From Chitinophaga sp. YR627 (lineage in GTDB: Bacteria > Bacteroidota > Bacteroidia > Chitinophagales > Chitinophagaceae), in NCBI RefSeq assembly GCF_900114995.1, contig NZ_FOUX01000001.1:1860001-1924000 (forward strand): a DNA stretch of 64,000 nucleotides, written 5' to 3'. Shown here piece after piece: positions 32,747-42,079 of this stretch. The notes beneath the pieces are model-generated. The model did not search any database and was not told where the DNA came from. It was given only the letters and a program-made list of their open reading frames with translations. The position numbers and the translations under genes are program-made. How positions within the stretch are numbered: the stretch's first letter is position 1; every line of letters starts with the position of its first letter.

Positions 32747-34378
32747 TCAGGGATTAGGGGACAAACGAATCTTTACTTTTCTAAGCTCAAGGAGATTCAG
32801 GGCATTGCTTGTAAATCCCTGAACGTTGGGTTGCACCAGATGTATGACTTCGTCATAGAATAATGGAACGACGGGGGCATCGTCAATGATCATCCGGTCC
32901 ATCTCCTGATAAAGAAGCGAACGAAGCGAATCGTTGTTTTCACTCAGCGACTTTTCATATAGTTTATCAAATGCCGAATTGACATAACGGGTATAGTTAG
33001 GGGGCGCCGGATTTTTACTGTAAAACACGGCGAGGTAGTTTTCGGCATCCGCATAATCTGCCATCCAGCTACCTCTGAAAAACAGCGCCTCTGACTTTGC
33101 CGTCTGTTCCAGGAGGAGTGCTTTCTGCATTACTTCCACCTGCACCGGGATACCCACTTGCTGTAACTGGTTAGCCACATAATTGGCGTAATCCTCATAG
33201 ACAGGGATAGAGAGTAACCTGAGCGGAGCCAGTCCTTTTCCTTCCGGGAATCCGGCTTCCTTCAGCAGGGATCTCGACTTTTCCGGGTCATAACGGAAGC
33301 CTTTTACTTTGGCAGTATCAAAAGACGGTAATCCCATGGGTACAAAGCCAGCCGTAGCCGGATAACCTATACCGTTACGCAGATACGTGATCATCCGCGT
33401 TCTGTCGATACCGTAGTTGATGGCCTGTCTGATTTTCTTTATTGCTGAGGGTGAATGCTTTACGGCAGACTTGCTCGTATCCAGCAGAAAACCGAAATAT
33501 TCTATATTCAGATAAGGACTCTTGTCTAGGATCAGTTTTCCCTCCCATTCCTTCTTCAGTTTTCCCTTTTTCGTCAGCACTTCATCTTTAAAAGATGCGT
33601 CTATATCATTCATAAAGTCCAGCTGTCCCTGCCGGAATAAGAGGAATTCGGTCGCCTTGCTATCCAGAAAACTGACCTTCACCGCATCCAGGTACGGCAA
33701 TGCATGTCCGGCACTGTCTCTTTCGAAGTAATGCGGATTACGGTGCAACACCAAAGCTTGTCCTTCTTCCCAGAAAGAGAAACTGAAAGGACCCGTTCCG
33801 CAGGGATGCTTACGGAAGTCCTTCCCATATTTTTCGACTGCCTCATGTGGGATGATAGAGCAATATTGCATACTCAGAATGCCCAGTATCGGATGGAACG
33901 GTTGTAATAAGTTCAGTTGAAAGGTCGAATCATTCATTGCCTGAAAACCCTTGACCGGGTCAACCTTACCATTAAAGATCCAGGCGCCTGGGGACGCGGT
34001 AGCCTGGTCCATGATACGCTGCAGACTGTACACCACATCCGCCGCTGTCATCAGACGGCCCTTCCCTTCCGGAAAGATCTCATTATCATGGAAATGGACG
34101 TCCGTCCGTAAATGAAAGACGAAAGTCTTATGATCTGCAGAGACATCCCAGCCTTTTGCCAGCGAGGGACGGATGTTCAGTTGCTCATCCGGTTCTACCA
34201 GAGTGTTATAGAGCTGTCTGACTGGCCAGATGATCGCCTGGTTCTTGGCAAATGCAGGATCCAGGGAGGAAATCCCTTCCGGTACATTGTACCGGAACAC
34301 CTGTTTGCCGGAAGAAGCGGGACGTCCGCAGGCAGCCACTAATACGATAAACGGTATGCAGAATAGTCTCTTGTACAT
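32747..34378 (-). CDS. Oligopeptide ABC transporter substrate-binding lipoprotein (SBP family 5)
   Basis: 543 residues from the ATG at 34378 (MYKRLFCIP). Signal peptide with lipobox LVAAC, so it is lipid-anchored. The family 5 fold (DppA/OppA type) is shown by SSLDPAFAKNQAI near the mature N-terminus, KGWDVSADHKTFVFHLRTDV, and IRQAINYGIDRTRM. It would bind peptides or similar ligands outside the inner membrane. No permease or ATPase gene is adjacent, so it is an orphan here. A short unrelated direct repeat, GTTAAGCATTAAACG and a variant, lies at 34441-34478 upstream. Confidence 0.93.
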   Translation of the reverse strand: MYKRLFCIPFIVLVAACGRPASSGKQVFRYNVPEGISSLDPAFAKNQAIIWPVRQLYNTLVEPDEQLNIRPSLAKGWDVSADHKTFVFHLRTDVHFHDNEIFPEGKGRLMTAADVVYSLQRIMDQATASPGAWIFNGKVDPVKGFQAMNDSTFQLNLLQPFHPILGILSMQYCSIIPHEAVEKYGKDFRKHPCGTGPFSFSFWEEGQALVLHRNPHYFERDSAGHALPYLDAVKVSFLDSKATEFLLFRQGQLDFMNDIDASFKDEVLTKKGKLKKEWEGKLILDKSPYLNIEYFGFLLDTSKSAVKHSPSAIKKIRQAINYGIDRTRMITYLRNGIGYPATAGFVPMGLPSFDTAKVKGFRYDPEKSRSLLKEAGFPEGKGLAPLRLLSIPVYEDYANYVANQLQQVGIPVQVEVMQKALLLEQTAKSEALFFRGSWMADYADAENYLAVFYSKNPAPPNYTRYVNSAFDKLYEKSLSENNDSLRSLLYQEMDRMIIDDAPVVPLFYDEVIHLVQPNVQGFTSNALNLLELRKVKIRLSPNP

Positions 34379-34516
34379 GCGAAGGGTCTTACGGCCACTG
34401 AACGTCCCTGGCTTGCCGCTCATGGATATCGGTATAAAGCGTTAAGCATTAAACGTTCAGCGTTAGGCATTATTAAACGAAAATTAATACCTTTCCGGCA
34501 TAAAATAAGAATTTCT

Positions 34517-36157
34517 ATGCGCGGCATTCCTATGCTTTTATTGGTTTTGCTTACGGCTTTGTCTGCCGGTGCCCAACATCAAACGACATTTACCCGGGCA
34601 GATACCCTACGGGGATCCATTACCCGTGAACGTGCGTGGTGGGATGTGAAATCCTACGATCTGCGGGTAAAACCTTCCCTCAGCGACAGTACCATTTCCG
34701 GGTCCAACACCATTACCTACAAAGTGCTGAAGGTAGATAGTATCATGCAGATCGACCTCCAGGAACCACTCCAGGTAGATAGTATTTTGCAGGACAAACA
34801 GGCTGTCCCTTTCAAACGAGAAGGGAATGTCATCCTGGTCGACCTGGTGGCAAAGAAGCAGGTCAAGGGTAGGACAAATAAGATCTACATTGCTTACCAC
34901 GGTAAACCACGTGTAGCAAAAAATGCACCCTGGGACGGTGGACTGGTCTGGACCAAAGACAAGCAGAACAGACCCTGGGTGGCTACAGCCTGTCAGGGAC
35001 TTGGCGCAAGCGTATGGTGGCCTAACAAAGATCACCAGAGCGATGAACCTGATAATATGACCATCAGCGTAACCACACCACCCGATCTGGTAGATGTATC
35101 TAACGGCCGTCTGAAAAAGAAAGCACTGGACCGCGACGGTAACATGGTATGGACCTGGTACGTTTCCAACCCGATCAATAACTATGATGTGGCAATGAAC
35201 ATCGGTCACTATACCGAATTCAAAGACACCTACTCCGGTGAAGGTGGTAAACTGGAACTGGGCTATTGGGTAATGGATTATAACGTTGATACCGCCAAAA
35301 CACATTTCGCAGTCGTTAAAGACATGCTGAAATGCTTCGAATTCTGGTTTGGTAAATATCCTTTTTATAAAGACAGCTATAAGCTGGTAGAGTCTCCGCA
35401 CCTCGGTATGGAACACCAGAGCGCTGTTGCTTATGGCAATAAGTTCCAGATGGGTTATAAGGGTACCGACCTTTCCGGCAGCGGATGGGGCCTGAAATGG
35501 GATTTCATCATCATACATGAAAGCGGTCACGAGTGGTTTGGTAACAATATCACCACTAAAGACATCGCCGATATGTGGGTGCATGAGAGCTTTACCAATT
35601 ATTCCGAGACGCTCTTCATGCAATGCCAGTTCGGTAAAGAAGCCGCTTTTGACTATATCACCGGTATCCGGAAGAACATCAGAAATGACGTTCCTATCAT
35701 CGGTGCCTATGATGTGAACAATGAGGGCAGCGGCGATATGTATTACAAGGGAGCGAACATGATCCACACCATCCGTCAGATCGTGAACAACGATGACATG
35801 TTCCGTGAGATCCTGCGTGGACTGAACAAGACCTTCTACCATCAGACAGTCACTACCCGTCAGGTGGAGGAATTCTTCAACCAGAAAACGAATATGAACT
35901 TCAACAAGGTCTTTGAACAGTACCTGACGCACACTTCCGTGCCGACGCTGGAGTATCATTTTGAAGGTTCTCAGCTGAAATTCCGCTGGGTAACTGATGT
36001 AGAGAACTTCAACATGCCGGTAAAGGTGACCCTGACCGATAACGGCTATACATTTATCTATCCGGGAAGAAACTGGCAGTCAATGACAATGACCCTGTCA
36101 GATCGTAAGAAGTTTAAAGTTGATCCAAACTTCTATATCAACGTGAAGGAGATCTAG
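34517..36157 (+). CDS. M1 family zinc metallopeptidase
   Basis: 546 residues with a signal peptide ending near SAGAQ. Zinc site HESGH (His334, His338) with the third ligand Glu357 in HESFTNYSE, exactly the HExxH-x18-E spacing of gluzincin M1 aminopeptidases. The substrate-recognition region shows LGMEHQSAVAYGN in place of GAMEN. It is shorter than classical aminopeptidase N, ending with a small beta domain. Periplasmic or secreted; removes N-terminal residues from peptides. A TACCTTTC -7-like element sits about 20 bp upstream. A very long hairpin follows the stop codon. Confidence 0.94.
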   Translation: MRGIPMLLLVLLTALSAGAQHQTTFTRADTLRGSITRERAWWDVKSYDLRVKPSLSDSTISGSNTITYKVLKVDSIMQIDLQEPLQVDSILQDKQAVPFKREGNVILVDLVAKKQVKGRTNKIYIAYHGKPRVAKNAPWDGGLVWTKDKQNRPWVATACQGLGASVWWPNKDHQSDEPDNMTISVTTPPDLVDVSNGRLKKKALDRDGNMVWTWYVSNPINNYDVAMNIGHYTEFKDTYSGEGGKLELGYWVMDYNVDTAKTHFAVVKDMLKCFEFWFGKYPFYKDSYKLVESPHLGMEHQSAVAYGNKFQMGYKGTDLSGSGWGLKWDFIIIHESGHEWFGNNITTKDIADMWVHESFTNYSETLFMQCQFGKEAAFDYITGIRKNIRNDVPIIGAYDVNNEGSGDMYYKGANMIHTIRQIVNNDDMFREILRGLNKTFYHQTVTTRQVEEFFNQKTNMNFNKVFEQYLTHTSVPTLEYHFEGSQLKFRWVTDVENFNMPVKVTLTDNGYTFIYPGRNWQSMTMTLSDRKKFKVDPNFYINVKEI

Positions 36158-36170
36158 GCATCACGCCAAC

Positions 36171-36228
36171 TAACTATAAATCACAAGGGTGTCCGTCATA
36201 TGACGGACACCCTTGTGATTTATAGTTA
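36171..36228. terminator. 58 bp perfect palindrome, probable terminator
   Basis: Every base from 36171 to 36228 pairs with its mirror around 36199/36200 (29 bp arms, no loop bases spared), starting TAACTATAAATCACAAGG. It begins 14 bp after the M1 peptidase stop. It would form a very stable hairpin in RNA or a cruciform in DNA; the T-rich outer arm can serve as the termination tail. Confidence 0.7.
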
Positions 36229-36296
36229 TAATATCCGCAGCCTACACAGACCGCTATCTCCTATAAGATGTAACTTCCGGAAGCCTAATTATTAAT

Positions 36297-36365
36297 CTCA
36301 CTTCACCAGTCTGAAAGCATCCCCCACATTCCCCGGAAACCATAAGCATATAGTAATATACTCAG
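36297..36365 (-). pseudogene. Decayed duplicate of the 3' end of the NADP-binding gene, first part
   Basis: This stretch (CTTCACCAGTCTGAAAGCAT onward to ATATACTCAG) aligns with 36777-36846, the 3' end of the adjacent NAD(P)-binding protein gene, with many substitutions. The homologous sequence stops at CTCAG and resumes at 36708 after a 342 bp repeat insertion. No intact frame remains. Confidence 0.65.
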
Positions 36366-36707
36366 TAACATCAGGAGGTTGATTAACTAGTCAGCAGGGC
36401 CGTCACAGCGAAGGATTTCAGATGGAGACCCTGGCCTTAGGTCTTTGAAGTACGCAGGAGTTAAATCGATATTCCCAAAGCCCAATACAATCTCCCCAGG
36501 CCCAATCCATGTAAACTTCAAAGACCGTCAGCCAGAGGTCCCATCTGAAACCGAAGCGTAAGACCCAGCCCTAAAACTAAACCACTCAAGAGAAATGATC
36601 CTATCAGCAGTCCCGTTACGGCGAAAGTCTTAAAATAGACACCCTGACCTTAGGAATTTACACAGCAATTCAATAACTATTGCCAATGTCTGACACGACA
36701 TACTAAG
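36366..36707 (+). mobile_element. Hairpin repeat element inserted in a decayed gene copy
   Basis: The inserted segment holds one full hairpin element (about 36397-36568; left arm CACAGCGAAGGATTTCAGAT, right arm GCCAGAGGTCCCATCTGAAA) and a decayed left arm of a second unit (about 36606-36655). The flanks read CTCAG at the left and GTCAG at the right, consistent with a short TCAG target duplication. No transposase is encoded, so mobility would need enzymes acting in trans. Confidence 0.6.
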
Positions 36708-36775
36708 TCAGCGGCTCTATATTGCGGCTCATCTCAAGAGTCCTCATATCCAACACCTCACTCAACAGCACTATC
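36708..36775 (-). pseudogene. Decayed duplicate of the NADP-binding gene, second part
   Basis: GTCAGCGGCTCTATATTGCGGCTCAT and the following 30 bp align with 36843-36895 inside the neighbouring gene, continuing exactly where the first duplicated part at 36365 broke off. Non-coding now. Confidence 0.6.
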
Positions 36776-37435
36776 TCACTTCACCAACCTGAAAGCATGG
36801 CTCCAGGTGCCTGTGCGGAAACCATAGGCATACCACAATATACTCAGCGGCTCGATATTCCGACTCATTTCGATCGTTCCCATATCTACCACATCCTTCC
36901 AGCCCATTTCATTCAGGAGTGTAGTAACGGCTGCTTTGGCCGCTCTTTTATTACCACAGATGAACATGGTCGGTGTTTCCTGCTCCGTTTGATGCCGGAA
37001 CATGGATTCATGTCCGATACAGCTGAGGGCTTTCACTACGTGTGCATCTGGCGGTAACCAGGCTTGTAATTGTTCCCCCGCAGAATTGGTATGTCCAATG
37101 GAGAAGCTCAGTCTTCCCTGCTGATCGGGCCCTTTTCCATCCAGGGGATTGGTTACGTCTACAACAACTTTATTCTTGAAATTCCACAACCCTGCTGACT
37201 CGATCGCTTTCTGGGTACCTGACCAGTTGGTACAGATCACCAGTAGTTCTCCCTGGGCGGCCGCTTCGCGGAATGGCAGGGCGGTCACATGCTCACCTCC
37301 TTTCTTTTTGATCCATTGCTGAAGCGATTCCTTGGACGGATTGCGGGTGCCGAGTATGACGTCATGACCGGCCATGATCAATCCTTCCGTTAACGTAAGT
37401 CCGACAGGACCACTACCCAGGATGCCAATTTTCAT
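36776..37435 (-). CDS. NADPH-dependent F420 reductase-like NAD(P)-binding protein
   Basis: 219 residues. N-terminal Rossmann motif IGILGSGPVGLTLTEGL with GTRNPSKE after the second strand, which suits NADP phosphate binding. VVDVTNPLDGKG and the C-terminal helix region match the F420_oxidored (PF03807) superfamily. In organisms without F420 such proteins act as small NADP-dependent reductases of unknown substrate. A decayed partial copy of its 3' end lies just downstream, split by a repeat insertion. Confidence 0.88.
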   Translation of the reverse strand: MKIGILGSGPVGLTLTEGLIMAGHDVILGTRNPSKESLQQWIKKKGGEHVTALPFREAAAQGELLVICTNWSGTQKAIESAGLWNFKNKVVVDVTNPLDGKGPDQQGRLSFSIGHTNSAGEQLQAWLPPDAHVVKALSCIGHESMFRHQTEQETPTMFICGNKRAAKAAVTTLLNEMGWKDVVDMGTIEMSRNIEPLSILWYAYGFRTGTWSHAFRLVK

Positions 37436-37556
37436 GTTACAGGCGTTTGTGTGAACAGATGGGATAGTAATTTAAGAAAATAAGACTTAAGAGTTAAGAA
37501 TTTAAAATTCTGGCATAAGTAGTTTTCAGCGTACAGTTTATCTCTTTAAATAAAAA

Positions 37557-37582
37557 AAGTACCTCTCTGAGAGAAGTACCTT
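37557..37582 (-). terminator. Intrinsic terminator for mqnA
   Basis: On the minus strand GTACTTCTCT pairs with AGAGAGGTAC (one G-U), followed by TTTTTTTATTT. It lies about 95 bp past the mqnA stop codon. The G-U pair and the T-run are found only on this strand. Confidence 0.75.
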
Positions 37583-37674
37583 TGTATGAATGTTGTTCAT
37601 TATTATAACATGAAAGCAGCGGCAATGTTCTGCCAACCTTTTCTGCTCTCAGCTGTATTGTAATACTTTACTGC

Positions 37675-38418
37675 TTATTTGTTGATCAGATAACTCAGAA
37701 AGCGCTGTAAGCCCTGGCGTTTGGACGGTGTCAGCGGATAACTGATATTCTGTGTATAATACGTTGTAAGGTCATACAGCGGATAAGGATTCTCTGCTAC
37801 GACAGCTGGAATATTATGGATACCGAGACTGTTGGCATTGTTAAACTGCTGAATGAACTCTGCAGGTAAAGGCTTGTTGCTGATCCAGGCTGCAAATACA
37901 AATGGCAGACTGGTAAATCTCATCCAATGCTCAGCGAGGTCATATATATAAGGAGATACATGTCGCTGTTCGAGTGCACGGTCGCCGATTACCAGTCCGG
38001 CGTCGGTACCTTTGATCTTATCCTGGTAATCGCCGGTGGTATCGATCAGTTCAACGTCCAGTTTCCAATGTTCACGTACCAGCACTTTCAGTAAGGCAAC
38101 TGAGGTACGGCTCTGATAATCCAGGTAGATCCGTTTGATCTCATTAAGGGGAACTTCACTGAAAAGGCAAACGGAAGCTACTGCACCTTCCGCACCGATG
38201 CAAAAATCAGAAATGATATGATATTCTTTCAGTTTTGGGATGGTCGCTACTGGCACGAGCGCCACATCTACCTCTCCATCAATCAGTTGCTGTGCAATCT
38301 TAGCAGGATAATCAACACTCAGTTCCAGCATATTCATCACGGGATGATCCCTGAATCCGTACAATAATGGCCTGGTATTCAAATAACTTACTGCCGCTAC
38401 TTTTACTTTCCGTTCCAA
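37675..38418 (-). CDS. mqnA: Chorismate dehydratase, futalosine menaquinone pathway
   Basis: 247 residues. It begins KVAAVSYLNTRPLLYGF, the hallmark of MqnA, followed by DVALVPVATIPKL and SRTSVALLKVLVRE typical of the periplasmic-binding-like fold used as an enzyme. MqnA removes water from chorismate to give 3-enolpyruvylbenzoate, the first step of the futalosine route to menaquinone. The apparent start is TTG at 38418; I find no in-frame ATG upstream. It is divergent from purB across a 64 bp shared promoter region and has its own terminator. Confidence 0.92.
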   Translation of the reverse strand: MERKVKVAAVSYLNTRPLLYGFRDHPVMNMLELSVDYPAKIAQQLIDGEVDVALVPVATIPKLKEYHIISDFCIGAEGAVASVCLFSEVPLNEIKRIYLDYQSRTSVALLKVLVREHWKLDVELIDTTGDYQDKIKGTDAGLVIGDRALEQRHVSPYIYDLAEHWMRFTSLPFVFAAWISNKPLPAEFIQQFNNANSLGIHNIPAVVAENPYPLYDLTTYYTQNISYPLTPSKRQGLQRFLSYLINK

Positions 38419-38424
38419 TTTCTG

Positions 38425-38432
38425 TAATTTTG
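38425..38432 (+). promoter_or_regulatory. Candidate -7 element for purB
   Basis: TAATTTTG matches TAnnTTTG. Transcription would begin near 38436, giving a leader of about 47 nt before the purB ATG. It overlaps the upstream edge of the divergent mqnA gene. Confidence 0.45.
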
Positions 38433-38482
38433 CCGGCTAAATTAGGCAAAAAGTGATAAACGCTCACTAATCAAATAACATT

Positions 38483-39823
38483 ATGCAATTACAAGCTTTA
38501 ACCGCCATTTCTCCGCTGGATGGTAGATACCGGAGACAACTGGAAGAACTGGCACCTTATTTTTCCGAGTTTGCACTGATCCGTTACCGTGTACTGGTAG
38601 AGATAGAATACTTTATCGCCCTGTCAGAGCAGAAGGTATTTACGCTCTCCAAATCTCAGGTGCCTGCCCTGCGTAAGATTTACCAGGAGTTCACCATTGA
38701 GCATGCACAGCTGATCAAGGAGACAGAGAAAGTAACCAATCACGATGTAAAAGCTGTTGAGTATTTTGTTAAGAATGAGCTGAAAGCGCTCGGCCTGGAA
38801 GATAAACTGGAGTGGGTACACTTCGGTCTGACTTCCCAGGACGTCAACAATACTGCTACGCCGCTGTTCTGGAAAGAAGCTGTAGAACATGTTTTCATGC
38901 CGGCGATCGCTAATCTGATCCTGGACCTGAAAAAGATGGCTAAGAGCTGGATGAAGATACCAATGCTGGCCCGTACACACGGTCAACCGGCTTCTCCGAC
39001 CATCCTGGGTAAAGAGATCCTGGTGTTTGTAGAAAGACTGGAAGGTCAGGTGAAACTGCTGGGAGATATTCCTTTCGCAGCTAAATTCGGTGGCGCTACC
39101 GGTAACTTCAACGCACACTACGTGGCATTCCCTAAAACCAACTGGGAGAAATTCGCCGACAAATTCGTCAACAATACCCTCAGTCTGCAGCGTATGAAAT
39201 ATACCACCCAGATCGAACATTATGACAACATCGCCGCTCAGTTTGATACCCTGAAACGTATCAACACGATCCTGATCGACTTCTGCCGTGACATCTGGAC
39301 ATACATATCCATGGATTACTTCAAACAGAAGATCAAGGCTGGCGAAGTAGGTTCTTCCGCGATGCCGCATAAAGTAAACCCGATCGACTTCGAAAATGCA
39401 GAAGGTAACTTCGGACTGGCAAACGCCGTCTTCGAACACCTGAGCGCCAAACTGCCGATCTCCCGTCTCCAGCGTGACCTGACCGACTCCACCGTTCTCC
39501 GTAACGTAGGCATTCCATTCGGTCACACTGTCCTGGGCCTGAAATCCGTTCAGAAAGGTCTTGGTAAACTGATCCTGAACGAAGCCAAACTCCAGGACGA
39601 TCTGGAAAACAACTGGGCTGTAGTGGCTGAAGCGATCCAGACCGTACTCCGTCGTGAGAACTTCCCTCAACCTTATGAGGCCCTGAAGGAACTCACCCGT
39701 GGCGGTCAGAACATCAACCAGAAAACCATGCACAAGTTCATCGACGGACTGAAGATCAGCGCCACCCTGAAAAAAGAACTGAAAGCGATCACTCCTCATA
39801 ACTACACCGGTATCTGGGGATAA
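38483..39823 (+). CDS. purB: Adenylosuccinate lyase
   Basis: 446 residues, full length. The fumarase/aspartase superfamily signature SSAMPHKVNP lies at 291-300 with the catalytic serine in its loop, and LARTHGQPASPT supplies the catalytic His. The N-terminal LTAISPLDGRYR is typical of the long bacterial PurB type (as in E. coli). It cleaves SAICAR and adenylosuccinate with release of fumarate, in purine synthesis. Single gene, followed by a strong terminator. Confidence 0.97.
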   Translation: MQLQALTAISPLDGRYRRQLEELAPYFSEFALIRYRVLVEIEYFIALSEQKVFTLSKSQVPALRKIYQEFTIEHAQLIKETEKVTNHDVKAVEYFVKNELKALGLEDKLEWVHFGLTSQDVNNTATPLFWKEAVEHVFMPAIANLILDLKKMAKSWMKIPMLARTHGQPASPTILGKEILVFVERLEGQVKLLGDIPFAAKFGGATGNFNAHYVAFPKTNWEKFADKFVNNTLSLQRMKYTTQIEHYDNIAAQFDTLKRINTILIDFCRDIWTYISMDYFKQKIKAGEVGSSAMPHKVNPIDFENAEGNFGLANAVFEHLSAKLPISRLQRDLTDSTVLRNVGIPFGHTVLGLKSVQKGLGKLILNEAKLQDDLENNWAVVAEAIQTVLRRENFPQPYEALKELTRGGQNINQKTMHKFIDGLKISATLKKELKAITPHNYTGIWG

Positions 39824-39902
39824 GGAATAAGATTGAGATTGAGGATTAGGAATTAGGAATTACGCAACCACCTGATCCTTTCTCTAAAGTCAATAAACAA
39901 AG

Positions 39903-39945
39903 GACGAATTACAAAACGCGCAAGCCAATGTAATTCGTCTTTTTA
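39903..39945 (+). terminator. Intrinsic terminator for purB
   Basis: GACGAATTACA (39903-39913) pairs perfectly with TGTAATTCGTC (39929-39939), loop 15 nt, followed by TTTTTATTT. Confidence 0.85.
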
Positions 39946-40080
39946 TTTGATGCAATCGCATTGATACAATCACAACCACGATATATCGATATACAATGAA
40001 GAATGCAAAGCAGCATGACGCCACAACTGCATAACTATACGACTGTACAACTGCATTACCCACCACCCCTAAACTTAATC

Positions 40081-40272
40081 AGCAGCGGCGTTGAGGCGCA
40101 GGGTTCAGATGGAGATTACGGGCCTTAGTTCTTAGAAGTATGCCCGGCCCATGCACCAGGGGTTTAATCCACCAAACCAACGCCCAACTCTCCAAAATAA
40201 AGCCAAATAGCAAGGAACTTCTAAGAACGACAGCCCGTAATCCCATACTGAATCCGGAGCATTCCCCCCTGC
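40081..40272 (+). repeat. Dispersed hairpin repeat element, second subfamily
   Basis: Left arm CAGGGTTCAGATGGAGATTA then CGGGCCTTAGTTCTTAGAAG; right arm AACTTCTAAGAACGACAGCC then CGTAATCCCATACTGAATCC. The arms pair over about 45 bp, but at the positions where the 30 kb copies have GACC/GGTC this one has GATTA/TAATC. The core CAACGCCCAACTCTCC is shared with the copies at 43.0 and 60.7 kb. The remainder of 39946-40385 shows no gene. Confidence 0.8.
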
Positions 40273-40385
40273 CTCTGACAACCAACAGCCTGAAAACACT
40301 AACTACACAAAGTATAAGGGCATACGATTCCCGCCCGGCTACATTCACAACCAGTCAGCAATAAAACACTCACCCGAGATGAAAG

Positions 40386-40742
40386 CTAAAACGCATCCTC
40401 AAAATGCACCAGCTCATAAGTACCATCCGGCTGGAAAGTAATCGCAATCACATCAAACCGTATGACCTTCGGCAGCTGCTTCATCCGATCCATATACGCA
40501 GATGCCACTGCCTGTATATTCCGCCGCTTCGCCGCCGTAACATGCTTCTCCGGCCAGCCATAAAGATCACTCGCCAGCGTCTTCACCTCAAAAAACACCA
40601 GACAACCATCCCGCGAAGCGATAATATCTATCTCCTTCCGCCGATGCCGCCAGTTAACCGCTATGATCTCGTAATGATGCAGCCGGAGATGCCCGCATGC
40701 AATCAACTCCCCTTTTTTGCCCAGAGCTATATGGGATGCCAT
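40386..40742 (-). CDS. YraN family (UPF0102) nuclease-fold protein
   Basis: 118 residues, family length. The restriction-endonuclease-like core is clear: GKKGELIACGHLR, then NWRHRRKEIDIIA, FFEVKT (acid and lysine of the D-ExK site) and AKRRNIQAVASAY. YraN proteins are thought to act on DNA, possibly branched structures or during repair, but the role is not settled. Cytoplasmic. It is divergent from manA across 75 bp. Confidence 0.93.
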   Translation of the reverse strand: MASHIALGKKGELIACGHLRLHHYEIIAVNWRHRRKEIDIIASRDGCLVFFEVKTLASDLYGWPEKHVTAAKRRNIQAVASAYMDRMKQLPKVIRFDVIAITFQPDGTYELVHFEDAF

Positions 40743-40817
40743 TGTTTTGACTATTTTTGCTCTTCCATCAGGAAAAACAACAGGTTAACAATCACAGGAA
40801 AATAAATAATATTACGC

Positions 40818-42044
40818 ATGAGCGAGAAGAAATTATTCAGACTGGACGGTAAGGTACAGAACTATGCATGGGGTGGATATCACTACATCCCTGCATTATT
40901 AGGCATTCCGGAAAACGGCAAACCAAGCGCTGAATACTGGATGGGCGCACACCAGAGCGCACCATCAGTCATTGCTGCCAACGGACAATCATCCCCGCTG
41001 GATCAGCTGGTAAAGGCCAATCCGGAACATGTACTCGGACCTAAAGTATGGAAGCGTTTCGGCGAATTACCTTATCTGCTGAAGATCCTGGACGTAAAAG
41101 ATATGCTCTCTATCCAGGTACATCCTACAAAAGTAGAAGCAGAGAAAGGCTTTGCCCGTGAAAACGAAGCAGGCATTCCGCTGAATGCACCTCATCGTAA
41201 TTACAAAGATGCCAACCACAAACCGGAGATCATGGTGGCACTCAGTGAATTCTGGCTGTTACATGGATTCCTGCCGGAAGACAAGCTGAGAAAGGTATTA
41301 GAGACTGTAAATGCATTTGCACCACTGGCGCCGATCTTTGAGAAAGAGGGTTACTATGGTTTATATAAAGCGGTAATGGAAATGCCACAGGCGGAAGTGA
41401 ACACGATGTTGCGTCCGTTGGCAGAAGCCGTATCAGAAGCATATCAGAACAACCGTCTGGCGAAATCTGATCCGGCATTCTGGGCAGGCAGAGCGATCGC
41501 GAATGATCCACAGGGACTGGAGAATCTGGACAGAGGTATCTTCTCTATCTATTTCTTCAACATCATGGAAGTACATCCGGGTGAAGCAGTATTCCAGGAC
41601 GCAGGTATTCCGCACGCTTATCTGGAAGGACAGAACGTGGAACTGATGGCAAATTCTGATAATGTGCTGCGTGGCGGACTGACGCCTAAACATATTGATG
41701 TACCGGAGTTGCTGAAACATACACGTTTTGAGCCGGTGCATCCGAAGATCCTGACAGGCGAAAGCATCAGCGGCGGACTGGAAATGATCTACCATTCTCC
41801 GGCGCCTGATTTCGTAGTAAGCCGTATCGTTTTACAGAACGGTCAGCGTTATGAGCATACGAGCGAGGCGACTGAGATCATGCTGGTAATGGAAGGCGCT
41901 GCGATCATTACAGAACAGGGCGGTGAAGCGATCCACCTGAAGAAGGGAGAATCAGTGGTAACGTACTTCGATGCGACCTATGATATCCAGAGCAATGCAG
42001 GCGCTGTGATCTTTAAAGCAAGCGTACCTGTTCAATCTATTTAA
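40818..42044 (+). CDS. manA: Mannose-6-phosphate isomerase, class I
   Basis: 408 residues. Type I PMI motifs are present: KVQNYAWGGYHYIPALLGI at the N-terminus, the zinc-binding QVHPTK and DANHKPE, and later GIPHAYLEGQNVELMANSDNVL, which gives further metal ligands and the active-site Arg region (LRGGLTPKHID). It links fructose-6-P with mannose-6-P for glycan and GDP-sugar synthesis. It is followed after 35 bp by the DUF6580 gene on the same strand. Confidence 0.95.
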   Translation: MSEKKLFRLDGKVQNYAWGGYHYIPALLGIPENGKPSAEYWMGAHQSAPSVIAANGQSSPLDQLVKANPEHVLGPKVWKRFGELPYLLKILDVKDMLSIQVHPTKVEAEKGFARENEAGIPLNAPHRNYKDANHKPEIMVALSEFWLLHGFLPEDKLRKVLETVNAFAPLAPIFEKEGYYGLYKAVMEMPQAEVNTMLRPLAEAVSEAYQNNRLAKSDPAFWAGRAIANDPQGLENLDRGIFSIYFFNIMEVHPGEAVFQDAGIPHAYLEGQNVELMANSDNVLRGGLTPKHIDVPELLKHTRFEPVHPKILTGESISGGLEMIYHSPAPDFVVSRIVLQNGQRYEHTSEATEIMLVMEGAAIITEQGGEAIHLKKGESVVTYFDATYDIQSNAGAVIFKASVPVQSI

Positions 42045-42079
42045 AATCAATTATCTTTGATATAAATAATTGACCCATT

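Noticed and set aside
34607..35959. 450-codon minus-strand frame opposite the M1 peptidase gene
   Set aside because: It is fully antisense to a gene with intact catalytic motifs; long antisense frames arise from codon bias in GC-balanced genes.
38624..39799. 391-codon minus-strand frame opposite purB
   Set aside because: Fully antisense to purB, no recognisable motifs, same cause as above.
40079..40348. 89-codon minus-strand frame overlapping the 40.1 kb repeat
   Set aside because: It lies within the hairpin repeat element and has no coding signature.
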